Shown one piece after another: positions 9,201 to 17,748 of a stretch of DNA of 64,000 nt; the first letter of the stretch is position 1, and every line of letters begins with the position of its first letter. A model generated the notes under the pieces. The model did not search any database. It had not been told where the DNA came from and saw only the letters and a program-made list of their open reading frames with translations. A program made the translations under genes and the position numbers. Source of the stretch: Leptothermofonsia sp049200465 (GTDB lineage: Bacteria; Cyanobacteriota; Cyanobacteriia; Leptolyngbyales; Leptolyngbyaceae); assembly GCF_049200465.1 (NCBI RefSeq), contig NZ_CP120836.1:682001-746000 (forward strand). The letters run 5' to 3'.

Positions 9201-10312
9201 TGATATTCAAAGCTTTGTAACTCACCCGTTTCGAGCGCCTGCTGGATGTGGTACATCCACCGCTGGGCAGCCATCTCTGGTAACACCATATTTACCGTTT
9301 TGCCGATACACTCCCCTGGGGGCAAAATCAGATCCTCGTCGAGGGCAGCTTCTATATCAAGAAAGGTGCCATGGGCATCCAGACGGAAGACAAAATCGGG
9401 AATGGCATTAACCAGGGCACGGTTGCGGGCTTCGCTAAGCCTTAACGCCTTTTCGGCTTCAACCTGTTCGGTGATGTCTCGAACAACGGCTAAAAGATGG
9501 GGTTTGCCCCGGTAGTTAAAACGGGTTCCAATCACTTCAATCGGAAACGGGGTGCCGTCCTTTTTGAGGTTAACTGCCCGGCAACGAAACGGTCGGTTCG
9601 CTTTGATAGCGGCAATACATTCTTCAAATAAATAAAAGCTATCCGGATGAATGAACTGGTGTGGGGCTAAGCCGATAAACTCCTCACGGGTGTAGCCATG
9701 CATTTCACAGACAGCGGGGTTTGCTTCCACGACAATGCCAGTGTCTGGATCGCCGATAATCAACCCATCACTAATGGCTTCAAAGATGCTGCGGTACTGG
9801 GTTTCTGCCTGAAGCTGACGTTTTTCTGCCTGTTTCAAGTCAGTGACGTCGCGCTCAATTGCCAGCACTTCCTCTTCTCCACTGGCCACCACGCGCACTT
9901 CGTAGTCTCTCAGTTCGCCATCGGTTTTCCAATCTTCTGAAAGCTGGTATTCCAGCGTTTGCAGATTGCCTGTATCCAGCGCCTGGGCGATCGCATCCAA
10001 ACATCGCTGAGCCAGATCGGGGGGTACAAACTGCCGCAGGTTAGTGCCTCGAATCGTTTCCGGTGAAAAGCCCCGCTCTTCATCCTCTGGAGTGCCTTTG
10101 AAGTCCAGGTTATCCCCATTGCGGTTGGAGAGAAAGACGCGATCGGGCAGGGCATTCAAAATGGCTTCGTAGCGCACGCGCCGTTGATCCGGTTCCGTCG
10201 GTTTTTCCAAACTCGCCAGCTTTTTCGCCAGGATTGCCTGAAGCTGCTCAAATGCCACATCATCTCGGCAGCACTCTCGGATTGCCTGTAAATCGCTGGA
10301 ATCAAAGATCAT
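6296..10312 (-). CDS. Giant multi-PAS/GAF sensor histidine kinase
   Basis: A cytosolic 1338-residue kinase with no membrane segment. Seven PAS units follow each other (roughly 46-160, 170-285, 295-405, 413-530, 540-655, 662-782 and 790-900), most ending in the PAC signature DITERK. Then come a GAF domain (918-1072), a coiled coil, HisKA with the phospho-acceptor His1124 in HAVSHDLRTP, and HATPase with N-box (NLITNALKHN), G1 (DNGVGM) and G2 (GIGLGLYVC). All catalytic motifs are intact. PAS 1, 3 and 7 are clearly more alike than the rest. No receiver is attached; the partner regulator is unknown. Convergent with the prohibitin gene. Confidence 0.95.
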   Translation of the reverse strand: MIFDSSDLQAIRECCRDDVAFEQLQAILAKKLASLEKPTEPDQRRVRYEAILNALPDRVFLSNRNGDNLDFKGTPEDEERGFSPETIRGTNLRQFVPPDLAQRCLDAIAQALDTGNLQTLEYQLSEDWKTDGELRDYEVRVVASGEEEVLAIERDVTDLKQAEKRQLQAETQYRSIFEAISDGLIIGDPDTGIVVEANPAVCEMHGYTREEFIGLAPHQFIHPDSFYLFEECIAAIKANRPFRCRAVNLKKDGTPFPIEVIGTRFNYRGKPHLLAVVRDITEQVEAEKALRLSEARNRALVNAIPDFVFRLDAHGTFLDIEAALDEDLILPPGECIGKTVNMVLPEMAAQRWMYHIQQALETGELQSFEYQIPIKGVWRDREARVVVCGEQEVVVFMRDITERKQAERASDRERRLFAEGPVVAFRWVNEDNWPVEYVSANVSQFGYSPEDFTSRKLLYGQIVHPDDLDRVGKEVEHGVATSLSAVEQDYRIIRADGEVRWVYDLCGIVRNERGEVTHYEGYVLDITDRKQVEAALRENEARFRLLVEQSLVGIYVIKQGKIAYVNPRLAQMMGYTVDELIGHPVLDIVIPEDREMAAENIRRRIQGEVDALNYTLRVLRKDGVQLEVEVLGSRTNFNGEPAIMGTLLDVTERKQSEKALRESEEKFSKAFSSSPAAMSLTTLSEARILDINDSFLKATGYTRNEVIGKTIPELNIWVNLAHRDEMRRTLLEFGEVHNLETPFRRKSGEIGVMLFSADIITFKGEPCVLGVTVDITDRKRAQEALELSEARNQAFLNAIPDLMLRIHRDGTYLDCKADQDSDFAVPPEEMIGKTVYQVLPPEVAQERMYYIEQTLKTGETQIFEYQLMHHGELRDYEARLVVSGQDEVLAIMRDITERKRTEAQLRANAERDRLLGQIALRIRRSLNLDQILTTTVEEVRQFLEVDRVFIGQIDLSWQGRIMAESFAPEWGSILSWITNDLHLREIRALFAQGHVQAIDNTAEATVSPMLADYYAQCQIRASLGVPILLEDQFFAVLVAQQCSHSRHWTPFEIELMSQLATQVAIAIQQAELYQQVQNLNMNLEQLNASLEQQVQERTAQLQQSMLELQELSRVKDDFLHAVSHDLRTPVMGMLMVLKNLQNKATDSVTLSRSVLERMVQSCDRQVNMINSLLEAHSAEMQGISLNYESVNLGELVRAIVDDLDSLITSNQATLVNHILDDLPAIQADPTQLRRVFENLITNALKHNPPGLQVTLSATLEEDAIRCCVQDNGVGMTSEECETLFERYAQGSRSRRSAGIGLGLYVCRQIITAHGGVIGAISTPGEGATFWFTLPLLGE

Positions 10313-10767
10313 GGCTCTTTTCTGCGAGTGGGGTTGCTCCGTAACCGTTCCCTTATTTCCATATTCTTGTTAAAAACAAAACGCTAATGCTTTTTTACGA
10401 AAGAATTTAAGCCAGATTTGAAATTTTGGGCTGGTCATGCTTTGGGCCAACAACACGAATCTGATTTTTTTACCGCTGATTTATAGATTATTCGTTCAGA
10501 AGTAAATAGAGCGAGTATCATCACTTTGGGCAATTCCATTTGCCCAGCAAATAGCCAGGATCTTGCTGTTATTGAGGAGTGGTTGTGTTAGTTGTGTGCA
10601 TCTTTACTCTTCAGATAAACAAAAAATCATCCCTCAGCATTTCTCAAAACCAGGAGGATTTTGTTTAAAAATGGTGGTTTCTAGCCATAAAACCACCTCC
10701 GGAGCCTTCATTTTTCCTTAGGGTCTATAAAATTAGCCAATCGTCGATTTATTTGGAGAACTTACCC
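10313..10767. promoter_or_regulatory. Divergent promoter region with hairpin
   Basis: This 455-base AT-rich spacer lies between the divergent kinase and SLH genes and must carry both promoters. A hairpin is visible close to the SLH gene: GGTGGTTT (10673-10680) pairs with AAACCACC (10690-10697). It sits 70 bases before the start codon and is not followed by a T-run, so it may be a leader structure. No other gene is seen. Confidence 0.45.
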
Positions 10768-12120
10768 ATGTCGTATTCCATTCCCTGGAAATCTGGGACT
10801 GCTGGGTTGATTGCTTTGGGTTTGGCAGCAGGATCGGTGACACCGTTTTTTCTATCCACCCCAGCAGTTGCCCAGACAAACTTTCCGGATGTACCGTCTA
10901 GTTATTGGGCGGCTCCGTTTATTCAAGAGTTGGCTGCTCGGGGCATTATTGTTGGCTTTGCAGAGGATGGCACCTTCCGCCCGGAAGACCCGGTAACCCG
11001 TGCCCAATTTGCCGCTATGGTGAATCGGGCGTTCAATCGTCCGGCGGTTCGTCCTCCTGTCAACTTTGCAGATGTGCCTGCCAACTATTGGGCCAGGGAG
11101 GCAATCGAAAGAGCCTATACGACTGGGTTTATGGCAGGCTATCCAGGTAATCTCTTCAGGCCGAATGAAAATATTCCGCGGGTACAGGTACTGGTTTCCC
11201 TGGCGGCTGGCCTAGATTACGCCAACACCCGTCCCATTGATCCGCTATTGGGGGCTACATTTTCCGATGCGTCTACGATTCCCGGTTATGCGCGTCCTGG
11301 TGTTGCCGCTGCAACTGAACGCCAGGTGGTGGTGAACTACCCGGATGTGAGGACCCTGAATCCAAACCGGGTAGCGACTCGGGCAGAAGTTGCAGCGTTT
11401 ATCTTTCAGGCACTGGTTGATCTGGGACAGGTAGCGGCGATTCAGTCACCCTACATTGTGGGTCAGGTTGCAACTGCCATCAAGATTCCCGCTGGGGCAT
11501 CGATTCCCATCGTTTATACAGGGGATGACCGGATTCTTTTGTCGAGGGACGAGTCTCGCCCCATTCCCATCACTATGAAGGTTGCTCAGAATGTCGTCAC
11601 GTCCCAGGGGCAGGTGCTGATTCCGGCAGGTAGTGATGTGATCGGGCAATTGATCGTGACTGATGGCGGGGTGCAATTTGTTGCCAGTGAAATTGTTCTG
11701 CCAAATGGGCAACGACTTCCTGTGAGTGCAAGTTCAGAAGTGCTCAGAAATTACTCGGTGGTCAGGAAAAATCCAACTACGGGCAAGATTATTGCGGGCA
11801 CGCTGGTGGGTGCCGGTGCCGGTGCAGGGGTGGCCGCCGTGACTGGAGACCGCAAGATCCAGGCATGGGAAGTGCTGACTGGAGCTGCAGCAGGTGCCCT
11901 GGCGGGTACGTTTCTGGGAGGCTCTTCGGTTGAGGCGATCGCGATCGACCCTAACACCAACCTGCTGTTGACCCTTAATCAGGATCTGGTGATTGCGGGA
12001 AGACCACCTGCACAGCCGAGAGTTGCCCCCGCCCCTGCTCCAGCGCCAGCGCCTGCTCCAACGCCAGCGCCTGCTCCGGCTCCTGCGGCTCCCGCAGAGG
12101 TGACACCTCAGAAGTACTAA
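10768..12120 (+). CDS. SLH-domain envelope protein
   Basis: Secreted or periplasmic protein that should bind the cell wall through S-layer homology domains. ATG at 10768 with GGAG 10 bases upstream gives a signal peptide cut after ...STPAVA. SLH units follow: NFPDVPSSYWAAPFIQEL, then NFADVPANYWAREAIERAY, then a weaker third with TRAEVAAFIFQAL. The middle part (about 235-345) is beta-rich, followed by glycine/alanine helices (GTLVGAGAGAGVAAV, AGALAGTFLGG) like YMGG/glycine-zipper segments. The tail is an (Ala-Pro)n stretch of about 30 residues. Length 450. A short upstream TTG extension is rejected. Confidence 0.88.
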   Translation: MSYSIPWKSGTAGLIALGLAAGSVTPFFLSTPAVAQTNFPDVPSSYWAAPFIQELAARGIIVGFAEDGTFRPEDPVTRAQFAAMVNRAFNRPAVRPPVNFADVPANYWAREAIERAYTTGFMAGYPGNLFRPNENIPRVQVLVSLAAGLDYANTRPIDPLLGATFSDASTIPGYARPGVAAATERQVVVNYPDVRTLNPNRVATRAEVAAFIFQALVDLGQVAAIQSPYIVGQVATAIKIPAGASIPIVYTGDDRILLSRDESRPIPITMKVAQNVVTSQGQVLIPAGSDVIGQLIVTDGGVQFVASEIVLPNGQRLPVSASSEVLRNYSVVRKNPTTGKIIAGTLVGAGAGAGVAAVTGDRKIQAWEVLTGAAAGALAGTFLGGSSVEAIAIDPNTNLLLTLNQDLVIAGRPPAQPRVAPAPAPAPAPAPTPAPAPAPAAPAEVTPQKY

Positions 12121-12200
12121 GGGCATTTAATTTTGGACTGGCGGGGTTAGAAACCAGGGCTGGAGTTGGATCTTTTGCCTGGAGTTTCTTGCCCCATTCC

Positions 12201-13661
12201 TTATTTCACGGATTCCTTTGCAACCGGTAAATGGACTGTGAACATTGTTCCGGGGCCGGTTGCCTGGTTGGACTGGGATTGGGTTGGACCGCTGGGAGCG
12301 GGGCTAACCACCTGAATTTTGCCATGCATTTGTTCGATTAAGGCACGGGCGATCGCCAGCCCCAACCCACTACCGGGGATGCCGCTCTCAGCTTGCGCAC
12401 CCCGAAAGCGACGCTCAAAAATATGGGGTAAGTCCTGAGGGGAAATGCCGGGTCCGGTATCAGATACTGACACTTCTAGCCAGGATTCGTTCTCTGATGC
12501 CCCCTCTAAAACCAGAGGACGGGCCTGGACAAAAATTTGTCCCCCACTGGAAGTGTATTTCAGAGCGTTTTCAATTAAGTTATTAAATACCTCTCGAAGT
12601 GCCTGCTCATTGGCAAGCGCAGGTGGCAAATTGGGAGGGAGATCGGTGTGAAGAGTCAGGTTTTGCGCTTGAGCGATCGCTCCCGCCGATGCCAGCAAAG
12701 GCTGTAGCGCATTGACAACAGAGCAGGGCTCCAGCGACAATGGAGCCCCCGCAAGAACTCCCGCATCCGGTAGAAGTCGAACTTCTCTATTTTGGGAGTC
12801 TGCTGGTAGTGACCTATCCTGTTCCCACGCCTCAATTGCAGGCGGCAGGAATAAGGGAGAAGTTCGTTCTTCCTCCATCTCCATACCCGTTGCGGCGGTC
12901 TCTAACTGCTCTGATAACTCCTTCAAGCGAGCGGCCTCACGGGCAATACTGGCGGCAATTTCACGATTTGCATCTCCTGGTAGGAGACGCTTCAAGATGA
13001 GCTTACTAAACGTTTGAAGCGCCGTTAAGGAGTTACGGAACTGATGCAGCAAGTTATCCAGAATATCGTGCTGCTGCGCTTGCAGTAATTGTTGTTGATG
13101 CCGATCGTGTTCTAGCCACTGATACCGCTGATCAAGAACGCAGGCAAGTGCCAGTGTCGTAGCAATCTCATGAATTTGCGCCTGTTCCCATTCATTCCAG
13201 GCGCGATCGCTGCGTTCCGTCACCAACAGGCCCATAACCACTTCTTGATGAATCAAAGGTAAAACCAATTGTCGTTGAGGAACCAGGAGCCCGCGATAGG
13301 GAAGGTCTGCCTGATTGGAAGGCAAGGCAGATAGTTCCAATTCATCTGGATTAACAGGCTCCAGTATCTCTCGCCGATTTTCAACGGAAAGCGCAGTAGA
13401 GTCTTTTAGCAGGAGTGGGGGGAGATCCGTACTGGCCTCACGACTGGTCATCTTGGTGGGTGGAAACTGAAGCGGACTCCTTCCCTGCCAATCCGCCGAT
13501 GCTTCAGGGTAAGCCGCCACAGGTACTAATGGAGTTTCTGCTCCCTCAACCAATTCTTGAGTCAGATACACAACGCTGAGTGATGCCCCCAACCCTTGAG
13601 TTAACAAAGCAATTTGGGCTTGGCAAAGTTCAACGAATTCTGAACTGGTGGGTATAAACAT
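12201..13661 (-). CDS. GAF-type sensor histidine kinase
   Basis: Soluble kinase of about 486 residues. ATG at 13661 (MFIPTSSEFVELCQAQIAL) is preferred to a GTG ten codons upstream. The N-terminal half is a GAF-like domain (VLPLIHQEVVMGLLVTERSD near its end). The H-box is LLHQFRNSLTALQTF, with His followed by Gln-Phe-Arg-Asn instead of the usual His-Glu-Leu/Asp-Leu-Arg, as in a cyanobacterial/plastid kinase subgroup with HQ(F/L)RNPLTAL. HATPase motifs are present: NNLIENALKY, DTGPGIS and GSGLGLAIARAL. The segment between the H-box and N-box is long and low in conservation. Its regulator is not adjacent. Confidence 0.88.
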   Translation of the reverse strand: MFIPTSSEFVELCQAQIALLTQGLGASLSVVYLTQELVEGAETPLVPVAAYPEASADWQGRSPLQFPPTKMTSREASTDLPPLLLKDSTALSVENRREILEPVNPDELELSALPSNQADLPYRGLLVPQRQLVLPLIHQEVVMGLLVTERSDRAWNEWEQAQIHEIATTLALACVLDQRYQWLEHDRHQQQLLQAQQHDILDNLLHQFRNSLTALQTFSKLILKRLLPGDANREIAASIAREAARLKELSEQLETAATGMEMEEERTSPLFLPPAIEAWEQDRSLPADSQNREVRLLPDAGVLAGAPLSLEPCSVVNALQPLLASAGAIAQAQNLTLHTDLPPNLPPALANEQALREVFNNLIENALKYTSSGGQIFVQARPLVLEGASENESWLEVSVSDTGPGISPQDLPHIFERRFRGAQAESGIPGSGLGLAIARALIEQMHGKIQVVSPAPSGPTQSQSNQATGPGTMFTVHLPVAKESVK

Positions 13662-13691
13662 AGTCAATTTCCGAGAGTGTTTTACTTCCAC

Positions 13692-13975
13692 CCCAGATGA
13701 TGTTTAAGAAACCTTTCTAAAAGATGCCTTGAAAATCACCTTTTCTCATTTTGATACATCTGGATCAGGATAGAGGTGGTTTGCAGTCCCAATAATGATC
13801 CCAGCCATTTTCCAATTTCAATTCGACCGATAAACTTAATTTCTGCTGTAAGAATGATTTAATCTTTGTATCTTTGGGTTAAAAGAAGTTGAAATTTCAG
13901 TGTCAAGTCGATATACTTACCACGTCTTTTGTAACTATCACTACACTTGGCTTCTGAAAAAGGGGGTAAAGGGCT
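13692..13975. other. Spacer, no gene seen
   Basis: 284 AT-rich bases between the divergent GAF kinase and DUF3155 genes; it should hold both promoters. No repeat element or clear regulatory palindrome was recognised. Confidence 0.4.
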
Positions 13976-14293
13976 TTGGCAAGGAGACGCAAGCGCAAAA
14001 GCCGTCGCCGGCAGGAGGGGCGAAGGATTCTCGAGAATGTGCCTCAATTCAGTATTGAGTGCGGCGAAGACAAGCCAGTCACCGCTGCCCGGAAGTTTAT
14101 TCATGCAGAAGGAATTCTTCCACCTGCGCTGCTTTTGGTAAAGCGTAACGAGCATACCACGGATAGGTATTTCTGGGCTGAAAAAGGTTTGTTCGGCGCA
14201 CAGTACGTTGAGGAAAACCATTTCCTGTTTCCAAGTCTGAGATTGTCGGACGAGCACACGGGAGAACTTCCAGTTGCTGCTCGTAGTCATTAG
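13976..14293 (+). CDS. DUF3155 protein, 105 aa (TTG start)
   Basis: Small basic cyanobacteria-restricted protein of unknown function. The N-terminus MARRRKRKSRRRQEGRRILE is highly basic and suggests nucleic acid or ribosome contact (inference). The core KPVTAARKFIHAEGILPP, LLLVKRNEHTTDRYFWAEKG and FGAQYVEENHFLFPSLR matches my memory of DUF3155. It starts at TTG 13976, 9 bases after a GGGGG Shine-Dalgarno. A longer open frame on the opposite strand (13859-14290) is its shadow. A strong terminator follows at 14347. Confidence 0.85.
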   Translation: MARRRKRKSRRRQEGRRILENVPQFSIECGEDKPVTAARKFIHAEGILPPALLLVKRNEHTTDRYFWAEKGLFGAQYVEENHFLFPSLRLSDEHTGELPVAARSH

Positions 14294-14346
14294 TCTGCTG
14301 TTCCGAGGTCTGTATCAGAGCCCCTATCTAGTCTAGATGTGGTTCT

Positions 14347-14392
14347 AATTGAAATCCCGCCTTCGCTCAAAAGCCAAGGCGGGATTTCAATT
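14347..14392. terminator. Strong bidirectional hairpin terminator
   Basis: AATTGAAATCCCGCCTT (14347-14363) and AAGGCGGGATTTCAATT (14376-14392) form a perfect 17-bp stem with a 12-base loop. It lies between the convergent DUF3155 and CCB-like genes and gives an A-run/T-run on each side, so it can terminate both. Confidence 0.85.
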
Positions 14393-14434
14393 CGTATCAG
14401 GTTGTTAAGAACTAAGCATTTGCTCAACAAATAA

Positions 14435-14992
14435 TTAAAGCATCTTGAGATTGATTGCCTGCTCGGTGGGTACAAGGGCCAGCGATCGCTGCAATTCCTT
14501 GATTTCATCTCGATGGGCCATCACTGTCACAATGCTTCGAACACTTTCTGACGAACTTTCTAGCGCATCAACCTTGAGAAAGACTTTCTCAGGGCGTCTC
14601 GCACCGCGCCAGTAAAAAGCTCCTGCAGCGGGAGCGAACAGTACCATGCCCATCAATGCCCAGGTTAACTGAGGCAATAGTATTGACAGGACTAGCGCCA
14701 GGCAAAGAACTCCGATTGCTGCCAGCAAAGTCAGAAAGAACGCAAGAAACAGGCTGGGGCGAACAATCCCCTCAAAGGTCACCTGGTTCCTTGCTTCGTT
14801 AATAGAGGCAACCTGATAAGCACGCCCAGCAAAGTACTGCTGCAATTGCTCTAGTGTCAACTCTTCCGATTGGGTAGACACTAATTTCATCATTTGGGTT
14901 CGATCTTTTACCGAAGCTCGAATGAAAAACAAAAGCCCTATCGATAGCAGTAAAGTCAACAAAAAAGTTGAAGAAAGAACGGAAATGTCCAT
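14435..14992 (-). CDS. Probable cofactor assembly of complex C subunit B-like membrane protein
   Basis: An integral membrane protein of 185 residues with an N-terminal helix (MDISVLSSTFLLTLLLSIGL, about 5-25) and two more at about 80-105 and 110-128. Soluble parts hold the QLQQYFAGRAYQV segment. From memory it matches cyanobacterial proteins annotated as cofactor assembly of complex C subunit B (CCB, attachment of heme ci to cytochrome b6). If so it acts in the thylakoid membrane. Sub-class (CCB1 versus CCB2/4) cannot be decided here. It is 127 bases downstream of the PadR gene on the same strand. Confidence 0.6.
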   Translation of the reverse strand: MDISVLSSTFLLTLLLSIGLLFFIRASVKDRTQMMKLVSTQSEELTLEQLQQYFAGRAYQVASINEARNQVTFEGIVRPSLFLAFFLTLLAAIGVLCLALVLSILLPQLTWALMGMVLFAPAAGAFYWRGARRPEKVFLKVDALESSSESVRSIVTVMAHRDEIKELQRSLALVPTEQAINLKML

Positions 14993-15119
14993 GCTAATTC
15001 GTCGATCCAGGCATCAAATGACAACTTAAAGTCTAGTCAACTCCTGGCACCAGGGTAACGCTTTGAGTTGAGGTTTGAACCTGGACCTTACCTTCATTGA
15101 ACCTAACCGAAATGATTGA

Positions 15120-15506
15120 TTAAGTACCACTGCTGGGAGCTAACCCATTTGAGTGAGGCAGGGTATGATGCTTTCTGACATATTCATACCAAAGGCGGGA
15201 TAAATCCTGTGCCTGTTGCGTTGCGCCAGAGCGAATCTGGTACATGCGACGCGGGCGACCGCGGCCTTCAACTTTTTTCCAGTACCCTTCTATGATTTGC
15301 TCATCCTCAAGAAATTTGAGGGCACTATAAAGCACAGTGTCAGAGAGGCGATACGTTGGATACTCGTTTTCCAGAAGCTGAATCAGCTCTGTACCATAGG
15401 AGTCTCCACGAGACAGCACAGAGAGAACATAGCATACCGCCAATTCCTTGTTGAGGTAAAAGGGGGGCGGTGCTTGAAAAAATTGGTAAATATCCTCAAA
15501 CTTCAT
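15120..15506 (-). CDS. PadR-family transcriptional regulator
   Basis: DNA-binding winged-helix regulator. ATG at 15506 gives MKFEDIYQFFQAPPPFYLNK; an ATG four codons earlier is also possible. The PadR signature is clear: AVCYVLSVLSRGDSYGTELI (helices 1-2), YRLSDTVLYSALKFLEDEQI (recognition helix) and the wing EGRGRPRRMYQIRSG. It lacks the long C-terminal dimerisation helix of PadR-s1, so it belongs to the short type. It lies upstream of the CCB-like gene on the same strand and may control it, but no operator was identified. Confidence 0.9.
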   Translation of the reverse strand: MKFEDIYQFFQAPPPFYLNKELAVCYVLSVLSRGDSYGTELIQLLENEYPTYRLSDTVLYSALKFLEDEQIIEGYWKKVEGRGRPRRMYQIRSGATQQAQDLSRLWYEYVRKHHTLPHSNGLAPSSGT

Positions 15507-15984
15507 CATCTTTCCCATCCAGACAACGATAAATCAGTCCACGCAATTCCAACCTAGCAGTGAGATTCTTGAACTGGCATCAACCGAAAGCATTAAATTA
15601 TCTTTCGAGTGATAATCCGGGTAATTGGGAAGCAATTGCCAACTATCCAACTGCTAAGCCTGACCAACGAGGGGCAATCAAAGGTCAAGGTTGCGAATTT
15701 TATGACTTAGGGGGACTCTATTGCCGGGGCCAACCTTCTGACACAGTCAGAGAAATTATCAGGTTAGCTTATGTGTCATTGATTCGACACAGTGTAATAT
15801 CTTTCCCGTATCTAAATTCTAAATGCTTCTTGAGAGAATCGTCCCTTAGGAGATAAATAGATAGAGACTTGTTATAACAACTTAACAATTTCCCTTCAAA
15901 TTATGATTGAACCGTTTTGAATCTCTCGTGGTAATAAATCCTCGTGGTAATAAAGGTTCAAAAGTAGCTAGAATAAACTACATA

Positions 15985-16045
15985 CAGCACCATGAAAAAA
16001 GGGAGTCAAGGGAAGGGAATCAAGGGTTCTATTTTCAAGTCAGGA
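15985..16045 (+). repeat. Dispersed repeat, family I (copy 2)
   Basis: Matches 6228-6290 around AAAAAAGGGAGTCAAGGGA and GGTTCTATTTTCAAGTCAGG. Confidence 0.6.
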
Positions 16046-16267
16046 GTTCCCTTTTGATTGCTCATCGGGCGTATCTGAAATTTGGGTGAATCCATTGGCT
16101 GTTATCTCGTTGCCAGACTCCCGCCTGGCCATGTCGATTAAAGGCTCCCGTTTCCCATTTTGGTTCAGTGGAGCAAGAGCTTTGACAGCGGGGTTACGAA
16201 GCTCCGGCTTCGTAACCAGAATAGGCTTCCCCAACGACGAGATGCACCTTTGCTCCTCTCAATTAGC

Positions 16268-16364
16268 TATAGCAATCCTTCTTGAAATCTTGAACGGGGT
16301 GCAGGGTTGAACCCTAGCGTGGGGCTTTGACCCCTTTGTTTACAAACTATTTGTGAATGCTGTA
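16268..16364 (+). repeat. MITE-like element, family B (copy 1)
   Basis: Begins TATAGCAATCCTTCTTGAAAT and ends TATTTGTGAATGCTGTA, imperfect inverted ends. Inside is a GAACGGGGTGCAGGG start and two damaged G/C-rich stem-loops. The better-preserved copy is at 25777-25879. Confidence 0.65.
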
Positions 16365-16398
16365 GTGATCCTATTTGAATTATGCAAAGGAGTTCCGC

Positions 16399-16450
16399 AG
16401 GAATTTCTTTTTACAAAACTTCTCCATCTCACAACTGATTTAGGACTGCT
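16399..16450. repeat. Dispersed repeat, family G (copy 2)
   Basis: Contains CTCACAACTGATTTAGGACT, a near match to 1004-1054. Confidence 0.5.
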
Positions 16451-16460
16451 ACCTATTACA

Positions 16461-16590
16461 TAAGTAGCTAGGCGCAATTAAATAATTAAATTAAGAATAA
16501 TTTCGGGGGGGTAGGAGGTGAAACCCCGAGCCTGGAGGCGCAGCTCCCACTCCCCCTTTTAAGGTTGGTTAATTGTGACTACCTAACTTA
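16461..16590. repeat. MITE-like element, family F (copy 2)
   Basis: Left end TAAGTAGCTAGGCGCAATTA, right end inverted TAAGTTAGGTAGTC. The core holds GGTGAAACCCC and GCCTGGAGGCGCAGCTCCCA stem-loops. Same family as 52928-53044. The remaining spacer up to the response regulator (16591-16832) is AT-rich and shows no gene. Confidence 0.65.
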
Positions 16591-16832
16591 ATTTATACCT
16601 AACTTAATTTATAATTTATTGACAGTCATGTTTATTAGCACTCATGAATTTATTAACAATCATGCAAAGAAAAAGAGAACGGTAGTGTATCAAAGCAGTG
16701 TGGGAAAATTTGTAATGATTACCAGGAGACCTTCATTTGCCTGTCTTCAGATTTGAGTCAATCAAACCTGAAAACCTTGGTCAAGTTATGATTCCACATT
16801 TCTCTGATTTATGCTCAAGAGAGCGATTTTAC

Positions 16833-17510
16833 TCAAACCAGGCCAGACCGGAGGGCAACGACGGCTGCTTGAACACGATCGTCTACTGCCAGCTTATTCA
16901 TAATACCCCGGATGTGGGTTTTAACCGTATTGGGGCTAAGGTAGAGTTCTGCCGCAATTTCGGGATTGCTTTTTCCTTCTACCATCAATTTTAAAACCTC
17001 CAGTTCTCGTTGGGAGAGATGCCCACTAATGGTACTGCTGGGTGAGGGAGGTTTGAGATGCTCAATTACCTGCCGGGCAATTTGGGGATCAAGGTAGGTA
17101 GCGCCTTCCTGGGCGGCAGCGATCGCCGCAATTAGCCGATCCACATTAGTTCCTTTAATGCAATAGGCGTCAGCACCGCCAGAAAGGGCTGCAATCACCT
17201 CGTTCTCAGTAGTATGGGAAGTGAGCATCACAATCCGAACTTCTGGCAAAGCATCTTTGATTTGTTTAGTCGCCTCAATCCCATCCATCCGAGGCAGGCC
17301 AATATCCATCACAACAATATCAGGTTTCAGCTTAAGCGCCGCTTCAACTCCCAAATAACCATCGGAAGCTTGTCCTACAATCGTTAATTGAGGATAGTCT
17401 TCCAGCGATTGCTCAAGCCCCAATTGCATCATGGGGTCGTCCTCCACGATGAGAATTCGTAGGGGAGGAAGTTCGGGAATTCCATTAAGTGACAGAGATG
17501 CGTCTGACAT
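16833..17510 (-). CDS. NarL/FixJ-type response regulator
   Basis: Two-component transcription factor of 225 residues. The receiver (about 16-135) has the acidic pair EDD, the phospho-acceptor Asp69 in DIVVMDIGLP, Thr/Ser in MLTSHT and the conserved lysine in AYCIKGT. The LuxR-type helix-turn-helix (about 163-225) has LSQRELEVLKLMVEGKSNPE and YLSPNTVKTHIRGIMNKL. All key residues are intact. It is an orphan: the nearest kinases are at 12.2 and 6.3 kb, and no partner is adjacent. ATG at 17510; start context has GGAAG upstream. Confidence 0.94.
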   Translation of the reverse strand: MSDASLSLNGIPELPPLRILIVEDDPMMQLGLEQSLEDYPQLTIVGQASDGYLGVEAALKLKPDIVVMDIGLPRMDGIEATKQIKDALPEVRIVMLTSHTTENEVIAALSGGADAYCIKGTNVDRLIAAIAAAQEGATYLDPQIARQVIEHLKPPSPSSTISGHLSQRELEVLKLMVEGKSNPEIAAELYLSPNTVKTHIRGIMNKLAVDDRVQAAVVALRSGLV

Positions 17511-17748
17511 GGAAGTAATTTAGGGTAAATAACTGCAAGAATTTTTTTGCGGAAAAACCTGTTCGAAGAAGACAAACCTTACCTTGACTCATCCTATGCT
17601 AAGTCCCTTCTCTCAGCATAACTTTACACAATCTCTGAAGATAGTTCTCCTACTTTTCGATTGACAGATATATCTCTAGCTCCCGCAATGGCCGACAAAA
17701 CCGTTAGTATGGGAAATTGGTAAGATCGTATGGCCAGGTACCGGGACT

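Larger units (their letters stand above)
15519..16460. other. Long spacer with repeat fragments
   Basis: About 940 bases with no gene I can support. A 98-codon plus frame at 15560-15856 has no Shine-Dalgarno or recognisable motif. The spacer carries a family I repeat (15985-16045), an inverted repeat TTACGAAGC-TCCG-GCTTCGTAA near 16194-16214, a family B element (16268-16364) and a family G repeat (16399-16450). Confidence 0.5.

Noticed and set aside
13859..14290. 143-codon minus-strand open frame
   Set aside because: It is antisense to DUF3155, has no family resemblance and runs through a low-conservation frame; the plus strand is the real gene.
15560..15856. 98-codon plus frame in the long spacer after PadR
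   Set aside because: No Shine-Dalgarno, no domain, starts inside the PadR promoter region and ends in AT-rich spacer.
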